Positions 7,396 through 16,020 of a stretch of 64,000 nucleotides of DNA are shown piece after piece. The first letter of the stretch is position 1. Each line of letters begins with the position of its first letter. Made by a program: the position numbers and the translations under genes. The notes below the pieces were generated by a model. That model did no database searches and had not been told where the DNA came from. It saw nothing but the letters and a program-made list of their open reading frames with translations. Source of the stretch: Pseudomonas sp. SST3 (GTDB taxonomy: Bacteria; Pseudomonadota; Gammaproteobacteria; Pseudomonadales; Pseudomonadaceae); contig NZ_QORI02000015.1 of the NCBI RefSeq assembly GCF_003325755.1, positions 1 through 64,000 on the forward strand, in the 5' to 3' direction.

Positions 7396-8790
7396 TCATA
7401 CCATCCGCTCCAGCGCCTGTCGAAACGCTGGTGGTAATTGGTCGCCCATCTGCAGGCGGCCGCCGTCCTGGCGCAGGATGTCCATTTTCGCCAGCCATTC
7501 TTCGAATTCTGGCGCCGGCCTGAGCCCTAGGCTCTGGCGCAGGTAGAGGGCATCGTGAAAGGAGGTGGTCTGGTAGTTGAGCATCACGTCGTCCGAGCCG
7601 GGGATGCCCATGATGAAGTTGATGCCGGCAGTGCCGAGCAGGGTCAGCAGCACGTCCATATCGTCCTGATCGGCTTCGGCGTGGTTGGTGTAGCAAATGT
7701 CGCAGCCCATGGGCACGCCGAGCAGCTTGGCGCAGAAGTGATCTTCCAGCCCGGCGCGGATGATCTGCTTGCCGTTGTAGAGGTATTCCGGGCCGATGAA
7801 ACCGACCACGGTATTGACCAGCAGCGGCTTGAACTTGCGCGCCACGGCATAGGCGCGCGCCTCGCACGTTTGCTGGTCGACGCCATGGTGCGCACTGGCC
7901 GACAAGGCGCTGCCCTGGCCGGTTTCGAAGTACATCAGGTTATCGCCGACCGTGCCGCGCTTCTGCGACAGGCCGGCCTCGTAGCCCTCCTGCAGCACGG
8001 CGAGGTTGATGCCGAAACTGCTATTGGCCGCCTCGGTGCCGGCGATGGACTGGAATACCAGATCCAGCGGCGCACCGCGGTTGATCGCTTCGATGGAGGT
8101 GGTGACGTGGGTGAGGATGCAGCCCTGAGTCGGGATTTCGTAGCGCTGGATGATGGCGTCGAGCATCTTCAACAGTTCGCAGATGCCGCTGGTGCTGTCG
8201 GTGGCCGGGTTGATGCCGATCACCGCGTCGCCGTTGCCGTAGAGCAGGCCGTCGACGATGCTCGCGGCGATGCCGGCGGCCTCGTCGGTCGGGTGGTTGG
8301 GCTGCAGGCGGGTGGACATGCGCCCGCGCAGGCCGATGGTGTTGCGGAATCGGCTGACCACGCGGACTTTCTGCGCCACCAGGATCAGGTCCTGCACGCG
8401 CATGATCTTCGATACCGCGGCGACCATCTCCGGCGTCAGTCCCGGCGATAAGGCTTTCAGCGAGGCTTCATCGGCGTCGTCACCCAGCAGCCAGTTGCGG
8501 AAATCACCGACGGTCAGGTGACTGACCGGGGCGAAGGCTGCTGCGTCGTGGCTGTCGATGATCAGGCGGGTGACTTCATCGGTTTCGTAAGGGATCAGCG
8601 CTTCGTCGAGGAAGCGCTTGAGCGGGATCTGCGCCAGGCACATCTGTGCGGCGACGCGCTCGGCGTCGCTGCCCGCCGCGACTTCGGCGAGGAAGTCGCC
8701 GGAGCGCGCCGGGCTGGCCTTGGCCATGACCTCGCGCAGGCTGTCGAAGCGCCAATTGGTGCCGCCTACGCTGTGGGTGTATCCCGCCAT
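7396..8790 (-). CDS. eutB: Ethanolamine ammonia-lyase large subunit
   Basis: Catalytic heavy chain of ethanolamine ammonia-lyase, a TIM-barrel enzyme that binds substrate and, with EutC, adenosylcobalamin. At 464 residues it has the expected length. Recognisable family segments include RMSTRLQPNHPTDE, YGNGDAVIGINPATDS, TGQGSALSASAHHG and GCDICYTNHAEADQDD. The stop lies 248 bases before eutC and the start lies 13 bases after the permease stop, so permease and eutB are one transcript. The host must supply or import cobalamin for activity. Confidence 0.97.
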   Translation of the reverse strand: MAGYTHSVGGTNWRFDSLREVMAKASPARSGDFLAEVAAGSDAERVAAQMCLAQIPLKRFLDEALIPYETDEVTRLIIDSHDAAAFAPVSHLTVGDFRNWLLGDDADEASLKALSPGLTPEMVAAVSKIMRVQDLILVAQKVRVVSRFRNTIGLRGRMSTRLQPNHPTDEAAGIAASIVDGLLYGNGDAVIGINPATDSTSGICELLKMLDAIIQRYEIPTQGCILTHVTTSIEAINRGAPLDLVFQSIAGTEAANSSFGINLAVLQEGYEAGLSQKRGTVGDNLMYFETGQGSALSASAHHGVDQQTCEARAYAVARKFKPLLVNTVVGFIGPEYLYNGKQIIRAGLEDHFCAKLLGVPMGCDICYTNHAEADQDDMDVLLTLLGTAGINFIMGIPGSDDVMLNYQTTSFHDALYLRQSLGLRPAPEFEEWLAKMDILRQDGGRLQMGDQLPPAFRQALERMV

Positions 8791-8803
8791 GACAGGTCTC
8801 CAA

Positions 8804-10252
8804 TCAGTTCAGCGATGCCTCGGCGTTCTCGATCGCCGCGAATTCCTCTTCCGGCGTGCCGGCCACCAGGTGATGCCGGCTGTAGAAGGCGAAGTAGGCG
8901 ATGAATATTCCGTAGATCACCACGGCGGCGATCACCACCCGAGGATCGACCAGGAAACCGGCCACCACTGCGATGCAGGCCAACACCAGCGCCACCCCGG
9001 AAGTCAGCACGCCGCCGGGCGTCTTGTACGGACGGTGCATGTCCGGCCGGCGCAGGCGCAGGACGATATGCGAGGCCATCATCAGCACGTAGGAGATGGT
9101 CGCACCGAACACCGCGACGAGAATCAGCAGGTCGCCCTGGCCGGTCAGTGAGAGCAGGAAGCCGATGATGCCCGGAATAACCAGCGCCATGACCGGCGCC
9201 TTGTTCTTGTTGGTCAGCGACAGTTTGCGCGGCAGGTAGCCGGCCCGCGACAGCGCGAAGATCTGCCGCGAGTAGGCGTAGATGATCGAGAAGAAGCTGG
9301 CGATCAGCCCGGCCAACCCGACCAGATTGACGAAGCCGCTCATCCAGGTGGACGAGCCATAGGCGATGGTAAGCGCTTCGACCAGCGGGTTGCCGGACTC
9401 GACCAGTGTGCTGGAACCCGCACCACCGGGGCCGACCAGCAGGATCAGCCCGGCAAAGGCCACCAGAATCAGCATGGCGCCGATCAGCCCGCGCGGCATA
9501 TCACGCTGTGGATTCTTGGTTTCTTCGGCAGCCAGCGGCACGCCTTCGACCGCAAGGAAGAACCAGATCGCGTAGGGAATCGCCGCCCAGATGCCGACAT
9601 AGCCGTAGGGCAGAAAGCTGCTGGCGCCTGCGGCGGTGGTCGGTGCGATGTCGAGCAGCTTGTCCACAGAGAAATGCGGCACCATCGCGACGATGAACAC
9701 GCCCAGGGCCAGCGCGGCGACCGCGGTGATGATGAACATCAGCTTCAGCGCCTCGCCGACACCGAAGATGTGAATGCCGATAAAGATGATGTAGAAGGCC
9801 AGGTAAATCGCCCAGCCGCCGATGCCGAACAGCGACTCGCAGTAGGCGCCGATAAATACCGCGATGGCCGCCGGCGCGATGGCATATTCGATAAGGATCG
9901 CCGTGCCGGTGAGAAAACCGCCCAGGGGGCCGAACGCGCTACGGGCGAAGCCGTAACCCCCGCCTGCGGTGGGAATCATCGAGGACAGCTCGGCCAGCGA
10001 AAAACACATGCACAGGTACATGGTCGCCATCAGCAGTGTGGCGATGAACAACCCGCCCCAGCCGCCCTGAGCCAGGCCGAAGTTCCAGCCGGCGTAGTCG
10101 CCGGATATCACGTAGGCAACGCCCAGGCCTACCAGCAGCACCCAACCGGCGGCGCCTTTCTTCAGTTCGCGTTCCTTGAAATAGGTGCTGCCAACTGTTT
10201 CGAAATCGATGGCGTGATTTGGAGGTGTCGCACTGCTGTGTTCGAGAGCCAT
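8804..10252 (-). CDS. eat: Ethanolamine permease (APC superfamily)
   Basis: Inner-membrane amino acid/polyamine/organocation transporter predicted to import ethanolamine. The 482-residue protein begins with a hydrophilic tail of about 45 residues, then about twelve hydrophobic segments, starting with AAGWVLLVGLGVAYVISGDY; the family motif GWNFGLAQGGWGG follows. The ATG at 10252 is preferred to 10261 because AGGA lies eight bases upstream. It sits between the aldehyde dehydrogenase and eutB, as in P. aeruginosa. Confidence 0.92.
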   Translation of the reverse strand: MALEHSSATPPNHAIDFETVGSTYFKERELKKGAAGWVLLVGLGVAYVISGDYAGWNFGLAQGGWGGLFIATLLMATMYLCMCFSLAELSSMIPTAGGGYGFARSAFGPLGGFLTGTAILIEYAIAPAAIAVFIGAYCESLFGIGGWAIYLAFYIIFIGIHIFGVGEALKLMFIITAVAALALGVFIVAMVPHFSVDKLLDIAPTTAAGASSFLPYGYVGIWAAIPYAIWFFLAVEGVPLAAEETKNPQRDMPRGLIGAMLILVAFAGLILLVGPGGAGSSTLVESGNPLVEALTIAYGSSTWMSGFVNLVGLAGLIASFFSIIYAYSRQIFALSRAGYLPRKLSLTNKNKAPVMALVIPGIIGFLLSLTGQGDLLILVAVFGATISYVLMMASHIVLRLRRPDMHRPYKTPGGVLTSGVALVLACIAVVAGFLVDPRVVIAAVVIYGIFIAYFAFYSRHHLVAGTPEEEFAAIENAEASLN

Positions 10253-10357
10253 GGGAATCATCCTTTGATGGGTTCGGGTACGGCAGGATCGTTAAAGCAA
10301 GCGCTGTGCCTGGTGTTTTCTCACGCTCTGCTGCGCCTTATTGCAGGCACCGCCGCA

Positions 10358-10386
10358 CCAGCCCGGCGCGCATGGCGTCGGGCTGG
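10358..10386 (-). terminator. hairpin between aldehyde dehydrogenase and permease genes
   Basis: CCAGCCCG (10358-10365) pairs perfectly with CGGGCTGG (10379-10386) around a 13-base loop, about 30 bases after the aldehyde dehydrogenase stop. There is no strong T run, so it may be a partial terminator or a processing site that sets different expression levels within the cluster. Confidence 0.45.
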
Positions 10387-10415
10387 CACCTTGGTGGAGC
10401 GTTTCAGCGAGCGGG

Positions 10416-11936
10416 CTAGAAGAACCCGAGAGGATTGATGTCGTAGCTGATCAGCAGGTTCTTGGTCTGTTGATAGCTGTCGAGAATCATCTTGTGCGTC
10501 TCGCGACCGACGCCGGACTTCTTGTAGCCACCGAACGCCGCATGCGCGGGGTAGAGGTGGTAGCAGTTGGTCCAGACACGGCCAGCCTTGATCGCCCGGC
10601 CCATGCGGTAGGCGCGGTTGATGTCGCGGGTCCAGACGCCCGCTCCGAGGCCGTACTCGGTGTCGTTGGCGATTGCGAGTGCTTCGGCTTCGTCTTTGAA
10701 GGTGGTGACACCGATGACCGGGCCGAAAATTTCCTCTTGGAACACACGCATCTTGTTCGTGCCCTTGAGCAGCGTCGGCTGGATGTAATAGCCGGTGGCG
10801 AGTGAGCCTTCGAGTTTCTCCACACCGCCGCCAGTGAGTACTTCGGCGCCTTCCTGCTTGGCGATTTCCAGGTAGGACATGATCTTGTCGAATTGCTGCT
10901 GGCTGGCCTGTGCGCCGACCATGGTGTCGGTGTCCAGCGGATCGCCGCGCTTGATCTGCGAAACCTTCTTCATCACCGCTTCCATGAACGGCCCGTAGAT
11001 CGACTCCTGCACCAGCGCCCGCGACGGACAGGTGCAGACTTCGCCCTGGTTGAAGAAGCCCAGCACCAGGCCTTCGGCGGCCTTCTCGATAAAGGTCGGC
11101 TCGGCCTGCATGATGTCTTCGAAGTAGATGTTCGGGCTTTTGCCACCCAGCTCGACGGTGCTCGGGATGATGCTCTCGGCGGCGCGCTTCATGATGTGCG
11201 AGCCCACCGGGGTCGAGCCGGTGAAAGCGATCTTGGCGATGCGCTTGCTGCTGGCCAAGGCCTCGCCGGCTTCACGGCCGTAGCCTTGCACGACGTTGAG
11301 CACGCCCGGCGGTAGCAGGTCACCGATCACCTCCATCAAAACGGCGATCCCCAGCGGCGTCTGCTCAGCGGGTTTCAGCACCACGCAATTGCCCGCCGCC
11401 AGAGCCGGCGCAAGCTTCCAGGCGGCCATCAGGATTGGGAAATTCCACGGGATGATTTGTCCGACTACGCCCAGTGGCTCGTGGAAATGATAGGACGCGG
11501 TGTTTTCATCGATCTCGGCGCTGGTGCCTTCCTGGGCGCGGATGCACCCGGCGAAGTAACGGAAGTGGTCGGCGGCCAGCGGAATGTCAGCGTTCAACGT
11601 CTCGCGCACGGCTTTGCCGTTGTCCCAGGTTTCGGTGATGGCGAGCATCTCGAGGTTCTGCTCGATGCGATCGGCAATCTGCAGCAGGACCAGCGAGCGC
11701 GCCTGCGCGCTGGTTTTGCCCCAGGCATCGGCAGCGGCATGGGCGGCGTCCAGGGCCTTTTCGATATCCGCCGCGTCGGAACGGGGGAATTCGGCGATGG
11801 GTTGACCGTTGACCGGGGACAGGTTGGTGAAATACTGGCCGTTGACCGGCTCGACGAACTCGCCGCCGATGAAGTTGCCGTAGCGGGACTTGAAGGAAAC
11901 GACAGCGCCTTCGCTGCCGGGATGGGCGTAACGCAT
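10416..11936 (-). CDS. exaC: NAD-dependent acetaldehyde dehydrogenase (ExaC type)
   Basis: Cytoplasmic aldehyde dehydrogenase that oxidises acetaldehyde to acetate. In this position it would remove the acetaldehyde made by EutBC. The 506-residue protein has the substrate-activating Glu262 in VELGGKSPN and the catalytic Cys301 in FFNQGEVC, followed by a second cysteine at 303. The NAD-binding segment is FTGSTPVG. The start is preceded by GGAG. The cluster reads exaC, permease, eutB, eutC. In P. aeruginosa the activator gene eatR lies between this gene and mpl; here only a 204-base gap remains. Confidence 0.93.
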   Translation of the reverse strand: MRYAHPGSEGAVVSFKSRYGNFIGGEFVEPVNGQYFTNLSPVNGQPIAEFPRSDAADIEKALDAAHAAADAWGKTSAQARSLVLLQIADRIEQNLEMLAITETWDNGKAVRETLNADIPLAADHFRYFAGCIRAQEGTSAEIDENTASYHFHEPLGVVGQIIPWNFPILMAAWKLAPALAAGNCVVLKPAEQTPLGIAVLMEVIGDLLPPGVLNVVQGYGREAGEALASSKRIAKIAFTGSTPVGSHIMKRAAESIIPSTVELGGKSPNIYFEDIMQAEPTFIEKAAEGLVLGFFNQGEVCTCPSRALVQESIYGPFMEAVMKKVSQIKRGDPLDTDTMVGAQASQQQFDKIMSYLEIAKQEGAEVLTGGGVEKLEGSLATGYYIQPTLLKGTNKMRVFQEEIFGPVIGVTTFKDEAEALAIANDTEYGLGAGVWTRDINRAYRMGRAIKAGRVWTNCYHLYPAHAAFGGYKKSGVGRETHKMILDSYQQTKNLLISYDINPLGFF

Positions 11937-12140
11937 GGTGAGTCTCCGGGACTTGTAATTGTGTGGGACTACTGTAATTCAGCGTAGAACAAAGCCCGTT
12001 CGTCGGTTGGCGAGGCGACGTGCGGTGCGGCCGCTGGCGGGCCGGTGCTGTGCTAATCTGCGCCGCAGTTTTTGGCGCCGACGGGCGCGGCTGTGCCGCC
12101 TGATCCGATTGTTCGGCGCGGCGTTTTTCAGAGGTCATTC
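11937..12140. promoter_or_regulatory. divergent intergenic region exaC / mpl
   Basis: This region must hold the promoters of the ethanolamine cluster (minus) and mpl (plus). Two direct copies of TGTAATT occur at 11954-11960 and 11973-11979, close to the exaC start. I looked for a sigma-54 GG-N10-GC promoter and did not find a convincing one. Confidence 0.4.
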
Positions 12141-13490
12141 ATGCATATCCACATTCTCGGCATCTGCGGCACCTTCATGGGCTCGCTGGCGGTGCTGGCC
12201 AAGGAACTGGGCCACCGCGTCACTGGCTCCGACGCCAACGTCTATCCCCCGATGAGCACCCAGCTGGAAGCCCAGGGTATCGAGCTGACCCAAGGCTACG
12301 AGCCCAGTCAGCTCGAACCGGCACCGGATCTGGTAGTAATCGGCAATGCGTTGTCGCGTGGCAACCCAGCGGTGGAGTACGTGCTGAACAAAGGGCTGCC
12401 CTACGTGTCCGGTCCGCAGTGGTTGGCCGATCACGTGTTGCAGGGGCGTTGGGTATTGGCCGCTGCCGGCACCCATGGCAAGACCACCACCAGCAGCATG
12501 CTCGCCTGGGTGCTGGAGCATGCCGGCATGAGCCCGGGCTTTCTCATCGGCGGTGTGCCGCAGAACTTCGGTATCTCGGCGCGGCTGGGCGGCACCCCGT
12601 TCTTCGTGGTCGAGGCGGATGAATACGACAGTGCCTTCTTCGACAAGCGCAGCAAGTTCGTCCATTACCGTCCGCGCACGGCGATCCTCAACAATCTGGA
12701 ATTCGACCACGCCGATATTTTCCCGGACCTCGCCGCGATCGAAAGGCAGTTCCACCATCTGGTGCGAACCGTGCCGAGCGAAGGGCTGGTCATTCATCCC
12801 GAGTCAGAAGCAGCGCTCAAACGGGTGGTCGGCATGGGGTGCTGGACGCCAGTGCAGACAACCGGCGAAGGTGGGCAATGGCAGGCCAAGCTGCTCAGCG
12901 CCGACGGCTCGCGTTTCGAGGTCATCTTCGACGGTGCCGTGCAGGGCGTGGTGGACTGGGAGCTGACCGGCCAGCACAACGTCAACAATGCCTTGGCCAC
13001 ACTTGCAGCAGCCCGGCATGTCGGCGTATTGCCCAAGCAGGGCGCCGAGGCGCTGAGCGAGTTCTTGAGCGTCAAGCGGCGCATGGAAAAGGTCGCCGAG
13101 GTCAATGGCGTCACCATCTACGATGACTTCGCCCATCACCCGACCGCTATCGCCACGACCCTCGATGGCCTGCGCAAGCGGGTGGGCGATACGCCGATCA
13201 TTGCCGTGATCGAGCCGCGTTCCAACTCCATGAAGCTTGGTGCTCACCGCGAAGGCCTGGCCGATTCGGTGGTATTGGCCGATCGGGCGATCTGGTACGC
13301 GCCGCCGAACCTCGGCTGGGATCTGGCCGCTACCGTGGCCGGCTCGCCGGTCGAGACGACCGTCTGCGATTCGCTGGACGCGATCATCGCCAAGGTGAAA
13401 GCCGACGCCAAACCGGGTACGCAGGTGGTGGTGATGAGCAATGGCGGTTTTGGTGGGTTGCACGTCAAGCTGGCCGCCGCTTTGAGCTGA
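12141..13490 (+). CDS. mpl: UDP-N-acetylmuramate:L-alanyl-gamma-D-glutamyl-meso-diaminopimelate ligase
   Basis: Cytoplasmic Mur-family ligase of peptidoglycan recycling. It attaches the recovered tripeptide to UDP-MurNAc with ATP. The 449-residue protein shows an N-terminal nucleotide-sugar domain (HIHILGICGTFMGSLA), the ATP loop GTHGKTT at residues 110-116, and the central domain VVEADEYDSAFFDKRSKF typical of Mpl. The ATG at 12141 is preferred over upstream in-frame starts because GAGG precedes it and homology begins there. It is transcribed away from the ethanolamine cluster. Confidence 0.96.
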   Translation: MHIHILGICGTFMGSLAVLAKELGHRVTGSDANVYPPMSTQLEAQGIELTQGYEPSQLEPAPDLVVIGNALSRGNPAVEYVLNKGLPYVSGPQWLADHVLQGRWVLAAAGTHGKTTTSSMLAWVLEHAGMSPGFLIGGVPQNFGISARLGGTPFFVVEADEYDSAFFDKRSKFVHYRPRTAILNNLEFDHADIFPDLAAIERQFHHLVRTVPSEGLVIHPESEAALKRVVGMGCWTPVQTTGEGGQWQAKLLSADGSRFEVIFDGAVQGVVDWELTGQHNVNNALATLAAARHVGVLPKQGAEALSEFLSVKRRMEKVAEVNGVTIYDDFAHHPTAIATTLDGLRKRVGDTPIIAVIEPRSNSMKLGAHREGLADSVVLADRAIWYAPPNLGWDLAATVAGSPVETTVCDSLDAIIAKVKADAKPGTQVVVMSNGGFGGLHVKLAAALS

Positions 13491-13498
13491 TCGCTCAA

Positions 13499-13629
13499 GG
13501 TGGAAAACGCTTCGCGGTTTTCCACCCTACGTAGGGTGGAAATCGCCGAAGGCATTTCCACGCGTAAGGTTGCGACGGTGAAAGCGCCAGCATCGGGTAA
13601 CGGTGGAAAACGCTTCGCGATTTTCCACC
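13499..13629. repeat. three REP-like hairpins after mpl
   Basis: Three palindromic units built on GTGGAAA...TTTCCAC lie at 13499-13526, 13535-13562 and 13602-13629. The first and third share the loop sequence GCTTCGCG. The first, eight bases after the mpl stop, has a perfect ten-pair stem and may also slow transcription. Such units are typical intergenic repeats of P. stutzeri relatives. Confidence 0.8.
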
Positions 13630-13790
13630 CGCGAGTTTAGGAATACGGCGAATTTGTTTTCGAAGCGTCGCGAGCGAAGCTTAGGCAAGGCGAAACCTTG
13701 CGAGAAAGCGGAGCTTGCTGGTGCAAGTGAGCATTTCGAGTAAGGTTTCAACGCAGCATTAGCAAGCGCAGCAGCTTTGGGAGCAAATTC
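13630..13790 (+). other. structured intergenic element before ubiX
   Basis: No gene is visible. The segment has overlapping hairpins: GCAAGG (13685-13690) with CCTTGC (13696-13701), CTTGC (13714-13718) with GCAAG (13723-13727), and AACCTT (13694-13699) with AAGGTT (13742-13747). The first and third use the same CCTT bases and cannot form together. It ends in the GGGAG ribosome binding site of ubiX. It may be a mobile repeat or a regulatory leader. Confidence 0.45.
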
Positions 13791-14420
13791 ATGAGCGGAC
13801 CGGAACGCATCACTTTGGCCATGACCGGCGCCTCCGGCGCGCAGTACGGCCTGCGCCTGCTCGACTGCCTGATTCAGGAAGACCGCGAGGTGCACTTCCT
13901 GATCTCCAAGGCCGCGCAGCTGGTGATGGCCACTGAGACCGATGTTGTGCTGCCGGCCAAGCCGCAGGCCATGCAGGCGTTTCTGTCGGAGTACACCGGC
14001 GCCGCGGCCGGGCAGATTCGGGTGTTTGCCAAGGAAGACTGGATGGCGCCCCCCGCCTCGGGCTCTGGCGCGCCGACCGCGATGGTGGTGCTGCCATGCT
14101 CGACGGGTACCCTGTCGGCCATCGCCACCGGTGCGTGCAACAACCTGATCGAGCGCGCCGCCGATGTCGTCCTCAAGGAGCGCCGCCAGTTGATCCTGGT
14201 CCCGCGTGAAGCGCCTTACTCGAGCATTCATCTGGAGAACATGCTCAAGCTGTCCAATCTCGGCGTGACCATCCTGCCGGCGTCGCCGGGCTTCTATCAT
14301 CAACCGCAGACCATCGATGACCTCATCGACTTCGTCGTGGCGCGGATTCTCAACCTGCTCAACATTCCACAGGACATGCTGCCGCGCTGGGGAGAGCACC
14401 ATATCGTCACCGACGACTGA
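13791..14420 (+). CDS. ubiX: Flavin prenyltransferase UbiX
   Basis: Makes prenylated FMN from reduced FMN and dimethylallyl phosphate; this cofactor is used by the UbiD decarboxylase in ubiquinone synthesis. The 209-residue flavoprotein begins with the nucleotide-binding [13 protein letters not shown] and carries [13 protein letters not shown] and [18 protein letters not shown], all typical of the family. Start ATG follows GGGAG. It follows mpl in the same order as in P. aeruginosa, though here 300 bases of repeats separate them. Confidence 0.96.
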   Translation: MSGPERITLAMTGASGAQYGLRLLDCLIQEDREVHFLISKAAQLVMATETDVVLPAKPQAMQAFLSEYTGAAAGQIRVFAKEDWMAPPASGSGAPTAMVVLPCSTGTLSAIATGACNNLIERAADVVLKERRQLILVPREAPYSSIHLENMLKLSNLGVTILPASPGFYHQPQTIDDLIDFVVARILNLLNIPQDMLPRWGEHHIVTDD

Positions 14421-14493
14421 CACCATGGCGTGGGCTTGCGTGCGCGTCGCGATCCGATCATCCAACCTGAAGCGACGACAAGAGAGAGCGGCG

Positions 14494-14793
14494 ATGAAGC
14501 GAGCAACCGTGCGATGCGGATCGACGTTACTTTTCGTCCTGCTGCTCTCCGGTTGCGCCACGGTGCGCACCCTCGACGCCGCCAAGCCCGGCGCGCCCAT
14601 CGTCTATTCCGGCACTCGGCTGGACTGGTACAGCCTCAACGGCGGTTGCTGCCCGCTGGACCGCTTCGGGGCCAAAGCGCCGAAATATGCGGCCCTCGAC
14701 CTGCCTGCCAGCGTTTTGTTGGACACCCTGCTACTGCCGCTCTCGCTCGCGGCCGTGCTTGGGCTGGGGATCAACGTACAAGGCGGTCTCTAA
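14494..14793 (+). CDS. YceK/YidQ family lipoprotein
   Basis: Small lipoprotein of 99 residues. A signal peptide with lipobox LLSGC puts the lipidated cysteine at residue 21. The rest contains VYSGTRLDWYSLNGG and a hydrophobic stretch near LPASVLLDTLLLPLSLAAVLG, the pattern of the YceK/YidQ (DUF1375) family. Function is unknown. The ATG at 14494 is chosen because the signal peptide begins there and GAGAG precedes it. It lies 73 bases after ubiX on the same strand and might be co-transcribed. Confidence 0.82.
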   Translation: MKRATVRCGSTLLFVLLLSGCATVRTLDAAKPGAPIVYSGTRLDWYSLNGGCCPLDRFGAKAPKYAALDLPASVLLDTLLLPLSLAAVLGLGINVQGGL

Positions 14794-15270
14794 CCCCTCG
14801 GTTCGATGCGCTTGCCTTCGTGACGAGGCTCGTTTGCCGATAAGTATTGGTTATCGCGCGATCAGCAGCTGTCACTAGGCAGCGCTCGCGGTGCTTCTTA
14901 GAGTGGCCGGCACCCAGAACAATAAAAGCGAGGAAAGACGATGAGGCTTTGCCTGATCGCGAATCCCGAGCGTGGCGCGCAAACGCCCGACATTCTCTAT
15001 TCATATGATCAGAAGGCTGGCCTGCTGGGTCACCAGGCGGTTGGCGGAATCAACAACCGCCGTTCGGCACGACATGGTGCTTTTCCTGTAACCGCCCCTG
15101 CCCCTGAAAGCTGTATTCGATTCGTCAGGTTGACTCCGTGGCGTGGCGCCGGCCGCTTGCCCGCTCAATCGTTCGGGCGATTTCGATGTGAGAGTTGCCA
15201 ACTGCATTTGACAGTCAATCATATGATGATAGGGTTCGGTAGACTCAAGGGCAGTCGCACAGAGGCTCGC
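14794..15270. other. long intergenic region upstream of the galactose regulator
   Basis: A 477-base stretch without a convincing gene. It has a strong GAGGAAAG ribosome-binding-like site before an ATG at 14941, and that frame runs open into the regulator, but the 110-residue extension looks non-protein-like (rich in Arg and Cys). Two TCATATGAT sites occur at 15001-15009 and 15219-15227, and a TTGACA -35-like hexamer at 15208-15213. The region probably holds the regulator promoter and operators and perhaps a decayed gene. Confidence 0.5.
15208..15227 (+). promoter_or_regulatory. promoter element overlapped by an ATCATATGAT palindrome
   Basis: A TTGACA hexamer (15208-15213) is followed at 15218-15227 by the perfect ten-base palindrome ATCATATGAT, in the expected spacer. 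No good -10 is visible. The position suits autorepression by the FadR-type regulator that starts at 15271. Confidence 0.5.
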
Positions 15271-15996
15271 ATGTCGAACAACTATCACAGCGCAACGGTG
15301 GAATGGCTGGGTTCCTGGATCGCCTCGGGCAAGGTTCAACCTGGCGAGACGCTCAAGGTCGAAGCCGGTCTCTGCGAAGAGCTGGGCGTCAGCCGCACCG
15401 TGATCCGCGAAGCGATCAAGACGCTGGTGGCCAAGGGCATGCTCGACGTCGGGCCGAAGGTGGGCACACGAGTGACGCCGGTGCGTTCTTGGAATCTGTT
15501 CGACGTCCAGGTCGTAGGTTGGTTGGCTGAGAACGGCCTGCCGGAAAGTTTCGTGATGGACCTGATCGATCTGCGCCGAACCATCGAACCGACCGCCGTG
15601 CGCTGGGCATGTGAACGCGCGACGCCGAAGCAGATTGCTGAAATCCAGGCTGCCTATCAGGCGCTTGCCGCGTCCCTGGGCGACAAGGACGACTACAACC
15701 GCGCCGACAAGCTCTTCCACGAGGCGGTGCTTGCTGCCAGCCACAACCAATTCATCGAACGCATGGTGCCCGCGCTGGGCGCCTTGCTGGCGGTGTCCTT
15801 CGAAGTGTCATCGACGGTGCCTGACGAACTCGGCCTGACCCTGCCGCTGCACAAGGAAATTGCCGACGCCATCGCCAGCCGCGATGGCGCGCGCGGGGTC
15901 TGGGCGTGCATGACGCTGATCGAGCGTGCGGCCCTGACCATTTCACGTCATTACCCCGAGCTGGTCGTATTACGCGGCGAGCAGACTGCGCCATAA
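15271..15996 (+). CDS. FadR-type GntR family regulator of galactose/galactonate use (DgoR-like)
   Basis: DNA-binding repressor of 241 residues. The N-terminal winged helix-turn-helix covers about residues 5-75 with LCEELGVSRTVIREAIKTLVAKGMLDVGPKVGTRV; the C-terminal FCD domain binds the effector, with LIDLRRTIEPTAVRWA and FHEAVLAASHNQFIERM. It opens the galactose cluster and resembles DgoR, which senses galactonate or a related acid. The ATG at 15271 follows GAGG and matches the family N-terminus; an in-frame ATG at 14941 would add an atypical 110-residue extension. The twin TCATATGAT sites upstream are likely operators. Confidence 0.88.
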   Translation: MSNNYHSATVEWLGSWIASGKVQPGETLKVEAGLCEELGVSRTVIREAIKTLVAKGMLDVGPKVGTRVTPVRSWNLFDVQVVGWLAENGLPESFVMDLIDLRRTIEPTAVRWACERATPKQIAEIQAAYQALAASLGDKDDYNRADKLFHEAVLAASHNQFIERMVPALGALLAVSFEVSSTVPDELGLTLPLHKEIADAIASRDGARGVWACMTLIERAALTISRHYPELVVLRGEQTAP

Positions 15997-16020
15997 AAAC
16001 AATGAAAGCGGAGTGCGACC

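Noticed and set aside
11937..12070. Sigma-54 promoter before the ethanolamine cluster
   Set aside because: The best GG...GC pair is spaced by 11 or 12 bases, not 10, and the rest of the consensus is missing.
13659..13790. Integron attC site or MITE before ubiX
   Set aside because: The hairpins do not show the R and L box arrangement of an attC site, and no terminal repeats with target duplication are visible.
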